Source: Lewinellaceae bacterium (GTDB lineage: Bacteria; Bacteroidota; Bacteroidia; Chitinophagales; Saprospiraceae). From it: a stretch of 64,000 nucleotides of DNA. Within the stretch, counting starts at the first letter, position 1. Every line of letters begins with the position of its first letter. The position numbers and the translations under genes are program-made. The stretch covers positions 1,736,001 through 1,800,000 of the forward strand of contig JACJYL010000001.1 in the NCBI GenBank assembly GCA_020636105.1, read 5' to 3'. Shown here in pieces: positions 50,844 to 58,239 of the stretch. The notes under the pieces are model-generated. The model searched no databases. It was not told where the DNA came from and saw only the letters and a list, made by a program, of their open reading frames with translations.

Positions 50844-53066
50844 CTAGTTTCCCAATTCCCCCAGCACCCGAAACTCCGTTCTCCGATTCATTTGGTATTC
50901 TTCTTCGCTACAGTCGACGCCGTCAACACAATGATTGACCGGTTTGGTTTCCCCGTAACCGATGGCGACCAGGCGTTTCGGGCTGATGCCTTTGTTGATA
51001 AGGTATTGAACGATAGCATGGGCCCTTCGCTGCGACAATTTTTCGTTTACAGTGCTGGAGCCTTTGGAGTCGGTATGGGAACTGATCTCTACAATGATAT
51101 CCGGGTTCTCCTGGAGTAATGCGAGTAATTTTTCCAACTCAATTATGCCTTCTTTTCGCACGCTTGCCCGGCCTGAATCGTAATAAATATTGAGCAAATA
51201 AGCTACAGAGTTATCCTCTTCGTACACTTTTTTACTGATCTCAAAGGCTTTTTCGCCCGTTTTGGAAGTGAGCAACTGCGGTTCCGCCTCTGCAGTTCGT
51301 TTGAAAGGCTGCATATAGATGTCGATCAAAAAAGTACGGACTTCCTGTGACTCGACGCAGTATGTCTGGTCTATTTTTTTGGTAAAAAAGTCGTCCTTTC
51401 TGGCCTTGAGCCCATAGCAGAAATCTCCCGGCAGATCTATCATGAAATGACCATCAGCATTAGATTGGAATTCGCGGACAAACCCGGTATTTGTATTGTT
51501 TAATAACAGCAGGGTATTGGCAACCGGCATACCTGAAAACTGGTCAATGACGGTGCCTTCGATACGGGAAACGAGTTGCGGTTCCTTTTGCATGAGGAAG
51601 TACAAAGTATCCCCCGGAGTAATGTCTTTGTTGCAAAGCCGGATTTTATCCTGTTTGTATTTTGGCTTATCGCTGTAAATATCGAAACAGTCATTTTTCA
51701 AGAGGCTGATGTTGTAAAACCGGTCAGAAGTTTTTTCGATGACTACGTTTTCGGATCTTGCCATGAGGTTAAAATCGGAAAGAATCAGCTCACTTTCTTC
51801 ATCCACAGCAGCCATCCAGAATGTTTTTTCAGAATTGTGTTTGTAATGGAAGATCCGGTCAACTCCCTTTCTGTTGGTGGTGAAAAAGCCATTGGATTCA
51901 TCCTCGCTAACGATGATGCCGAAATCGTCAAAAGAAGAATTGACGGGTGCACCAATATTTTCCACATTTTCCCAAAGGCCGTTTTCATTCTCCGTGACCA
52001 CAAAAATATCCTGTCCACCCATGCCGAGATGGCCATCAGAGGAGAAATACAATTTGCTGTTGGAGTGATAAAAAGGGTACAGTTCATCCCCATCTGTATT
52101 GACTGTAGGCCCCAGGTTTATGGGGTTCTGCCACTGTCCGTTTTCCCAGGAAGTCACGTAAATGTCCTTACCGCCGAATCCGCCCGGCATATCTGAAGAA
52201 AAGAAGAGGCGGTTGCCGTCCGGGGAAAGGGAAGGGTGGGCAACTGAATAGGCTGCGTTGTTAAAGGGCAAAGGCAGCAGGTTGCTCCATTCCCCGTTTT
52301 CGTAATTGATGGAGAACACAATTTCCAGTCGGATCACTCCGCTGTTGGTGGCATCTGCCTGGTTTTGGGTAAGGTAAATTTCTTTTTGATCAGCGGTAAA
52401 GGTGGCAATGGCACGATTGGGAATATTGTCGAGATCGATCGTGAATTTTTTGGGTGGGCCGAAGGTCAATTGGCCGGCCGATTCCTGGTAATCGACGAAA
52501 AACAGGTTGAAAGGATCCTTGTTGCCCAGGCTGTCCAGTGGTTTGACCGCTCCGAAAACGATGCCGTTTTTATAAAAAGCAGGAGCAAGGGCCTCGTTGA
52601 AATAATTATTGATATTCAAATCAGACAACTCGTAGTCTGATGCTTTGGCCTCGAGCTGCCTGGAGAACCCACAGACATCCTTGAGGGTTGGTTTGCGCAG
52701 GTCATAGGGTTTGAGCTTCAGAAATTGATTGAAGACTTGCTGGGCCGTATCGCATTTCCCGTTGTGAAGCAATACTTTGCCGTATTGAAAATAATTAGAG
52801 GCATCCGTTTCCGGAAGGTTGATGATCTGGCTGAACCAGGTTTCAGCCGCGACGTAATCTTTATTTTTCACATAGGCATTGGCCAATGCAGTCTTTATTT
52901 CCGGAAGGTCATCTTTTTCCAGAATGTCCAGATATACATCTATGGCCTCGCTGTAGTTGAGCGATTCCATAAACTTTTGCGCCTTTTTTAATTTGCTTTT
53001 TTGTGCGGGGAGGTTTACTGCAAAGCAAAGCAACGCAAGGATTGCGAGAATTGTGTGTTTACCCAT
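50844..53066 (-). CDS. porE: PorE-like protein (TPR, PD40 propeller, CRD, OmpA)
   Basis: 740 residues. Signal peptide (ILAILALLCFAVNLPAQ), TPR-like region (about 25-130), a PD40 propeller (about 150-430; PSLSPDGNRLFFSSDMPGGFGGKDIY, LYFSSDGHLGMGGQDIFV), a carboxypeptidase-regulatory-like domain (about 480-570, SRIEGTVIDQFSGMP) and a C-terminal OmpA domain (about 625-735, IVEISSHTDSKGSSTVNEKLSQRRA). This is the domain order of PorE, a T9SS-associated outer-membrane lipoprotein that holds the machine to peptidoglycan, though no lipobox Cys was seen here. Gene name by architecture only. Confidence 0.8.
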   Translation of the reverse strand: MGKHTILAILALLCFAVNLPAQKSKLKKAQKFMESLNYSEAIDVYLDILEKDDLPEIKTALANAYVKNKDYVAAETWFSQIINLPETDASNYFQYGKVLLHNGKCDTAQQVFNQFLKLKPYDLRKPTLKDVCGFSRQLEAKASDYELSDLNINNYFNEALAPAFYKNGIVFGAVKPLDSLGNKDPFNLFFVDYQESAGQLTFGPPKKFTIDLDNIPNRAIATFTADQKEIYLTQNQADATNSGVIRLEIVFSINYENGEWSNLLPLPFNNAAYSVAHPSLSPDGNRLFFSSDMPGGFGGKDIYVTSWENGQWQNPINLGPTVNTDGDELYPFYHSNSKLYFSSDGHLGMGGQDIFVVTENENGLWENVENIGAPVNSSFDDFGIIVSEDESNGFFTTNRKGVDRIFHYKHNSEKTFWMAAVDEESELILSDFNLMARSENVVIEKTSDRFYNISLLKNDCFDIYSDKPKYKQDKIRLCNKDITPGDTLYFLMQKEPQLVSRIEGTVIDQFSGMPVANTLLLLNNTNTGFVREFQSNADGHFMIDLPGDFCYGLKARKDDFFTKKIDQTYCVESQEVRTFLIDIYMQPFKRTAEAEPQLLTSKTGEKAFEISKKVYEEDNSVAYLLNIYYDSGRASVRKEGIIELEKLLALLQENPDIIVEISSHTDSKGSSTVNEKLSQRRAHAIVQYLINKGISPKRLVAIGYGETKPVNHCVDGVDCSEEEYQMNRRTEFRVLGELGN

Positions 53067-53136
53067 GATCTTTTTATGTCCCGTGTAGTAGAAGTATTCG
53101 TTGCTAAGTTTTGGGCCTATGATTGTATGTTACTTA

Positions 53137-53144
53137 CAAAAATA
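53137..53144 (-). promoter_or_regulatory. -7 box TATTTTTG for the PorE-like gene
   Basis: Minus-strand TAnnTTTG about 70 bp before the start codon at 53066; no clear -33 match. Confidence 0.35.
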
Positions 53145-53182
53145 CATTTTTTTCTGATTTAAAAAACGGATTAGCCAAAACG

Positions 53183-54046
53183 TTATACAAAAATGTCAAG
53201 GATCATCAGAGTGCCGAAAACGAGACTGGCGATGCCGTTCGTGGTGAAAAACGCCAGGTTGACCCGGCTGAGATCGTCGGGTTTTACAATGGAGTGCTGG
53301 TAAATTAGCATGAAAACAAATACAGCCGTTGCCACCCAGGTCATCCATCCAAATTCAGGATAAGTCTGTTGTAGCAAATAGGCCGCCGCGATGATCAGCA
53401 GACCACTGATCACGTGTAATATTTCCGATAACCTTAGGGCTTTAGCCTTTCCCAGGGCGGCAGGGATAGAATTTAACTTATTTTCCTTATCAAAGGACTC
53501 ATCCTGGAGGGCATAAATAATATCAAACCCGGATACCCAAAATAAAACGGAAAAGGATAGGACGATAGGGATGAGATCAAAACCGCCGCCGGCAGCAAGG
53601 TAGGCTCCGATGGGAGCGAGACCCAGCCCTGCCCCTAAAACAAAATGGCAGAGGTAGGTGAACCGTTTGGTATAGCTGTAGCCCAGCACAACCACCAGTG
53701 CCACGGGTGAAAGTTTGAATACCAGCGGGTTGATCAGCCAGGTGGTGGCGATAAAAAAGAGGCTGCTCAAAATGACAAAGGTCAAAGCTGACCTGGAGGA
53801 AATGACCCCGGCAGGGATTTCCCGATTTTGTGTCCGGGGATTGACCTTGTCTATGTCCCTGTCCAGGAATCTGTTAAAAGCCATGGCGGCACTTCTGGCA
53901 AATATCATACAAAGGATCACAAAACCAAAATTCCGCAGGCTGAAAAAGTAGCCCAGTTTCAGGTATGCAAGGAAAAAGCCGAGCAACGCAAAAGGCAGTG
54001 CAAAAATAGTATGACTGAATTTGATCAGGGAAAAATATTGCTTCAT
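53183..54046 (-). CDS. mqnP: UbiA-type prenyltransferase (likely MqnP)
   Basis: 287 residues, 8-9 membrane helices. The first Asp-rich motif is AFNRFLDRDIDKVNPRTQNRE (N-R-x2-D-x3-D) and the second is YALQDESFDKENKLNSIP (the YxLQDxxxD of the MqnP/UbiA type). In organisms using the futalosine route this enzyme prenylates 1,4-dihydroxy-6-naphthoate, and mqnB is also in the window, so MqnP is favoured over a 4-hydroxybenzoate enzyme. Inner membrane, alone on the minus strand. Confidence 0.82.
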   Translation of the reverse strand: MKQYFSLIKFSHTIFALPFALLGFFLAYLKLGYFFSLRNFGFVILCMIFARSAAMAFNRFLDRDIDKVNPRTQNREIPAGVISSRSALTFVILSSLFFIATTWLINPLVFKLSPVALVVVLGYSYTKRFTYLCHFVLGAGLGLAPIGAYLAAGGGFDLIPIVLSFSVLFWVSGFDIIYALQDESFDKENKLNSIPAALGKAKALRLSEILHVISGLLIIAAAYLLQQTYPEFGWMTWVATAVFVFMLIYQHSIVKPDDLSRVNLAFFTTNGIASLVFGTLMILDIFV

Positions 54047-54606
54047 ATATGCTTAAATAATTTATTCGAATTTCGTGTTAAGGGTTTCGACTGACGAAAA
54101 AGAACCCTTTTAATAGCATTCAGTTCAAAACATTCCTCCTCACATGGAGTGCAGCGACATCCTGAGCACTTAGTAACAGGACAATTTTAAACGGATAAAA
54201 CTTCAAGAATCAGCTACGCCGACCTTATTGGTTTTGAATATTTAACCGCCGAAAACAATCAGGTGCAGAGCACCTTAATCTTTGTCACCAAACAAGAGAA
54301 AAGAGAATTCAAGGTGCAGCGCACCGCAACGTTATCTCCTTGAATTAAATTTAGGTTGCGGTGCGCGGCACCTTTGATTATTTTGGGGCATTTTTACAAC
54401 AAATATTGCGGTAGCCTGTCCTCGGCATACGATGCCGGGACGCTGCACCTCACCAAAATTCGGTGGTTACTAAATCAAAACCAAAAAGGCCGTGGCAAAA
54501 GAATATAATTCAATATTCGTTTATTTTTGTCCATGAACCCAGTTTCGTAATCCACGCATCCTCTCCTAATTGCCACGCCAGCACAATAGTATCAAATATT
54601 CTCAAA
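54047..54606. repeat. mini-hairpin locus 3 (GGTGC palindromes)
   Basis: No gene. AGGTGCagaGCACCT (54261-54275), then an 18-bp inverted pair: GGTGCAGCGCACCGCAAC (54313-54330) against GTTGCGGTGCGCGGCACC (54355-54372), 17 of 18 matching, loop 24 nt. Within each arm there is also a 5-bp self-palindrome with 3-nt loop. Another CGCTGCACC word follows at about 54440. Confidence 0.6.
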
Positions 54607-54644
54607 ATAAAAAAGCCCATGAGCGGTTATACTCACAGGCTTTA
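54607..54644 (-). terminator. terminator of the DUF1573 gene
   Basis: On the minus strand AAAGCC..GAG pairs with CTC..GGCTTT around the loop and is followed by a T-rich tail (A-rich 54607-54614 on the plus strand). Confidence 0.65.
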
Positions 54645-54669
54645 ATATTTTTTATCAAAATGCTCCCAA

Positions 54670-55209
54670 TTACTGAGAAACCTGAATTTGTGGTTTTTCA
54701 GCTCCTTCACCACCTTCAGCAGGATTCACATTACCGGTCAGGTAAATGAAAGTTTGCGGAGGATTGGTGTTACCGGTAAGGGTAACTTTTTGGTTACGCT
54801 TTCCTTTTTTGTTCTTAGAGTTGAACTCAACAGAAACGATTCCGGTAGCTCCTACAGCGATAGGCTCTCTTGGCCACGTTGGAACAGTACATCCGCAGCT
54901 TCCTTTAGCGTTGCTGAAGATCAGAGGCTCATTTCCTGTGTTTTTGAACTTGAAAGTGTGCGAAACTTTTTCACCTTCATCTACTGTTCCGAAATCAAAA
55001 GTGGTTTCTTCAAACTCGATAGAAGTTGTTGGTCCCGCAGGAACAGCAGGCTCCTGAACGGCAGAAGGATCCACACTCTGAGGCTGTACTGAGTTGGTCG
55101 CAACATCTTCACGAGCTGCATTACGAACATCCTGATTTCCTTGCTGGCAGCTGCCTAAGAAGGCTACCATAAAAACCGCTAATAAAGGGAATTTTAATTG
55201 CTTGAACAT
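54670..55209 (-). CDS. DUF1573 lipoprotein
   Basis: 179 residues. Lipoprotein signal FPLLAVFMVAFLGSC, low-complexity Val/Gln/Pro-rich linker, then a DUF1573 Ig-like (ASPM/SPD-2/Hydin type) domain: IEFEETTFDFGTVDEGEKVSH, TFKFKNTGNEPLIFSNAKGSCGCTVPTWP and KGKRNQKVTLTGNTNPPQTF. The GSCGCTVP motif is the family signature. DUF1573 proteins are abundant in Bacteroidota; role not proved. Its own promoter is clear (55243-55272). Confidence 0.9.
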   Translation of the reverse strand: MFKQLKFPLLAVFMVAFLGSCQQGNQDVRNAAREDVATNSVQPQSVDPSAVQEPAVPAGPTTSIEFEETTFDFGTVDEGEKVSHTFKFKNTGNEPLIFSNAKGSCGCTVPTWPREPIAVGATGIVSVEFNSKNKKGKRNQKVTLTGNTNPPQTFIYLTGNVNPAEGGEGAEKPQIQVSQ

Positions 55210-55242
55210 TGTGTATTATTTTTTAATTAATTAAATGGATTG

Positions 55243-55272
55243 CAAAATTAAACAATCATTTTCAAATGCAAA
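55243..55272 (-). promoter_or_regulatory. promoter TTTG-N18-TAATTTTG for the DUF1573 gene
   Basis: On the minus strand, TTTG (55269-55272), an 18-nt spacer, and TAATTTTG (55243-55250): a full match to the Bacteroidota consensus, 34 bp before the start codon. Confidence 0.7.
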
Positions 55273-55452
55273 GTTACTAATTGATTTATTCTATCCTGTT
55301 AATAGGCAATCAATAATTGTTAACGACCTGTTAACCCTTTCTTTTAGCATTAAATTTTGATGTTTTTCAGCCCTAATTACTTAATCTTCATTCTTTTAGG
55401 ACCGGATCGAAGTGATTTAAAAGAAAAATTTCAATGCCTTTGATTTTTATTC

Positions 55453-55460
55453 TAAATTTG
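55453..55460 (+). promoter_or_regulatory. -7 box TAAATTTG for the 55497 gene
   Basis: Perfect TAnnTTTG, 37 bp before the start codon; the -33 region is not clear. Confidence 0.45.
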
Positions 55461-55496
55461 ACGTTTCACCACTAAATTACCTTAAAAACGACAATC

Positions 55497-56552
55497 ATGC
55501 AATTTATGATATACGGAGCGAGCGGATATACCGGAAAATTGATCGCCGAAGAAGCTGCTGCTCTTGGTTTTAAACCCATTCTCGCCGGAAGAAACGAAGC
55601 CAAAATCAAACCCCTTGCAGATCATCTGGGATTCGATTTTAAAATATTCGATCTGGAGGATGAAAAAACACTGGATGCTGCTCTGTCCGATATTACCGTT
55701 ATTTTGCATTGTGCCGGTCCCTTCAAATTTACGGCCCGTCCTATGATGCAAGCCTGTTTACGTACCCAAACCCATTACCTTGACATTACGGGGGAGATTG
55801 AAATTTTCGAATATGCTCATCATCTGGATGCTGCCGCCAAAAAAGCGGGAATCATGCTCATGCCCGGGGTAGGTTTTGATGTGGTACCCACCGATTGTTT
55901 GGGACAATACCTGAAAAAACAACTTCCCGATGCCACCTCACTGGAATTAGGGTTTGCGGGAATTGGGAAAGCAGGTTGGTCAAAAGGAACCGCCTCAACG
56001 GCTGTCGTCAATCTCGGAAAAGGATCGGCAGAGCGCAGGAACGGCAAGATTGAGATCGTTCCCCTCGGGCACAAAACGTTGTGGAAGTCTTTCAGGGGTA
56101 AAAAAATGTTTTTTATGTCTATTCCCTGGGGCGATGTATCTACCGCCTTCCATTCCACCGGAATTCCGGATATTGTCACTTACTCAGGAATTAATCCCAA
56201 TCAATACAAATGGATCAGGTTGCAGAAGTATTTCAACTGGCTGCTGGGCATGCCATTGGTTAAAAAAATGGCCTTGTCGAGATTGCAAAAAGGCCCTGCC
56301 GGACCCACCACTGAAGAACGCTCCTCTTCCGAGACTTTTGTATGGGGAGCCGCAAAAAATGAGAGGGGAGATATAAAAAGAGCGCGTTTAATTACCCCCA
56401 ACGGTTATACCCTTACGGTACTAAGTAGCTTACTCATTGTACAAAAGGTTTTGAACGGAAAGTTAAAATCAGGGTTTCAAACGCCTTCCTTAGCCTATGG
56501 GGAACAACTGGTGCTGGAGGTTGAAGGAGTTATTCGGGAGGATGAAAATTAA
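55497..56552 (+). CDS. saccharopine-dehydrogenase-like NAD(P)-binding oxidoreductase
   Basis: 351 residues. N-terminal Rossmann fold FMIYGASGYTGKLIAEEAA (GxxGxxG), then HCAGPFKFTARPMMQACL and THYLDITGEIEIFEYAHHLD, typical of the saccharopine dehydrogenase/trans-acting enoyl reductase family, followed by GVGFDVVPTDCLG. Members act on a polyketide or lipid chain or in lysine metabolism; the substrate here is open. Single gene with its own promoter box. Confidence 0.85.
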   Translation: MQFMIYGASGYTGKLIAEEAAALGFKPILAGRNEAKIKPLADHLGFDFKIFDLEDEKTLDAALSDITVILHCAGPFKFTARPMMQACLRTQTHYLDITGEIEIFEYAHHLDAAAKKAGIMLMPGVGFDVVPTDCLGQYLKKQLPDATSLELGFAGIGKAGWSKGTASTAVVNLGKGSAERRNGKIEIVPLGHKTLWKSFRGKKMFFMSIPWGDVSTAFHSTGIPDIVTYSGINPNQYKWIRLQKYFNWLLGMPLVKKMALSRLQKGPAGPTTEERSSSETFVWGAAKNERGDIKRARLITPNGYTLTVLSSLLIVQKVLNGKLKSGFQTPSLAYGEQLVLEVEGVIREDEN

Positions 56553-56595
56553 GCCCTTTTTTTTCCACATACTTTAATTATTTTTACCGCAACAA

Positions 56596-57147
56596 ATGCA
56601 AAGCCCGGATCGAAATACAAGCTTTTCCCAAAAGGATTTTGAACAACTGTTCAAAACCCATTTTCAGCATTTGTGCCATTTTGCCTATCAATACATTTCC
56701 GACCAGGACAGTGCCAGGGACATCACCCAAAAGGTATTCATCAATCTTTGGGAAAATCGCGAGAACATCAATCCTGAAAAATCAATCAGATCCTACTTAT
56801 TCACTTCTGTGCGAAACCGATGCCTCAATCATATCCGCGATCAGAAAAAATACCGCAGCAAAGTACTGGATCTGGATATTAACGATTTCGAATTTGCCTT
56901 TGAAGAGGATCACCTGGCGGTGGAGGAACTCAAAAACAAAATAGTAGAAGCTATGGCAACCTTACCTGAAAAATGCAGAATAGTTTTTGAAATGAGCAGG
57001 TATAAAGGTATGAAATACAATGAAATAGCAGAGGAATTGAATATTTCTGTTAAAACAGTAGAAGCTCATATGTCAAAGGCTTTAAAGACGCTGAAGCATC
57101 ATTTGGAAGATTATATTTTCCTTTTGGTGCTGATTTATTTTTTTTAA
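56596..57147 (+). CDS. ECF sigma factor partnered with FecR
   Basis: 183 residues. Region 2 (HLCHFAYQYISDQDSARDIT, FINLWENREN) and region 4 (LPEKCRIVFEMSRYKGMKYN, NEIAEELNISVKTVEAH) of ECF sigma-70 proteins are intact. In the FecI/FecR system the sigma factor is held until an outer-membrane receptor senses its ligand. The FecR gene follows 51 bp later and the TonB receptor 48 bp after that, so the three are almost certainly one operon. Confidence 0.92.
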   Translation: MQSPDRNTSFSQKDFEQLFKTHFQHLCHFAYQYISDQDSARDITQKVFINLWENRENINPEKSIRSYLFTSVRNRCLNHIRDQKKYRSKVLDLDINDFEFAFEEDHLAVEELKNKIVEAMATLPEKCRIVFEMSRYKGMKYNEIAEELNISVKTVEAHMSKALKTLKHHLEDYIFLLVLIYFF

Positions 57148-57198
57148 CCATTTTAACTTAGGGTAAACAGCAATTAAGGTGTAGTATTATTGAAATAA

Positions 57199-58191
57199 AT
57201 GACAGACGAGAATAAGCATATTGAATTTATTGAACTCACCGTGAAGTATCTCAGTGGGCAAGCCGGCGAATCAGACGTGAAGCGACTGGAGGACTGGGTA
57301 TTGGCCTCCCCGGACCACAAAAGAACTTTTAATGAAATAAAACAGGCCTGGATGCTGAGCGGAATCGAAAGCAACACACTTGGCATCGACGTGGAGAGGG
57401 AATGGAAAGCGGTGAGTGATGAATTGTTCCAGACGCCTAAGGTGGTCCAGATGCCCCCCCGGCGTGAGGTGGGATTTTACCTGGGCATTGCCGCGACCCT
57501 TATCGTCCTGGTAGCCGCTTCGATCTGGTTTTTTATGCCGGGTCGCTCTGCTCAGGTATGGTCCACGCAAAACCAGGTTGCAGTAAACTCCTTGCCGGAT
57601 GGAAGCCAGGTATCCCTCAATCAGTACGCTTCGGTGGTCGTTGAACCTAAGTTCGACAAAAAAGAACGCCGACTTAAACTGAAAGGAGATGCATTTTTCC
57701 AGGTAGAAAGAAATCCGGAAAAACCCTTCATCGTTGAAGCCGAAGAAGTGGAAGTAAAGGTATTAGGTACGGCTTTTTATGTGGATTCGAGGGAAGGACA
57801 GCCCAACATCGAAGTGATCGTGCAGTCGGGAACGGTCTCCGTGACAGCCCAGAATCAAAGCATTATCCTCAATGCCGGCGAAACCGGCGTGTATGAAAGA
57901 GCTTCCCGCCAACTCATAAAACAAACGAATGAAGATGAAAATTTCCTGGCCTGGAAAACAAATACCTTGGTTTTTGACAATGAAAAACTGGACATCGTAG
58001 TGCATGCTTTGAATCGGAAGTTCCATGCACAAATCGAAATGAATATTTCGGATGTCTCCAATTGTTTTATCACCGCCACTTTTGAAAATAAATCCCTGGA
58101 GGCCATTATTAAGATCATAGAAAAAACACTGGTTGTAACGGCCAGGAGGGAGGGAGAAAAGATCATTCTTGCGGGGGAAAGTTGTCTTTGA
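57199..58191 (+). CDS. FecR-type anti-sigma factor
   Basis: 330 residues. Cytoplasmic N-terminal part (about 1-90), one membrane helix (GFYLGIAATLIVLVAASIWFF, about 93-113), and the periplasmic FecR domain: SLPDGSQVSLNQYASVVVEP, LKGDAFFQVERNPEKPFIVE, VLGTAFYVDS and LNAGETGVYERA, ending in a DUF4974-like domain (LDIVVHALNRKFHAQIE). It holds the sigma factor inactive and receives the signal from the receptor's STN domain. The downstream gene is that receptor. Confidence 0.92.
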   Translation: MTDENKHIEFIELTVKYLSGQAGESDVKRLEDWVLASPDHKRTFNEIKQAWMLSGIESNTLGIDVEREWKAVSDELFQTPKVVQMPPRREVGFYLGIAATLIVLVAASIWFFMPGRSAQVWSTQNQVAVNSLPDGSQVSLNQYASVVVEPKFDKKERRLKLKGDAFFQVERNPEKPFIVEAEEVEVKVLGTAFYVDSREGQPNIEVIVQSGTVSVTAQNQSIILNAGETGVYERASRQLIKQTNEDENFLAWKTNTLVFDNEKLDIVVHALNRKFHAQIEMNISDVSNCFITATFENKSLEAIIKIIEKTLVVTARREGEKIILAGESCL

Positions 58192-58239
58192 TCGTTAAGT
58201 CAGATCCTCAATTTCCATAAAACATTCAACCACTCAACC

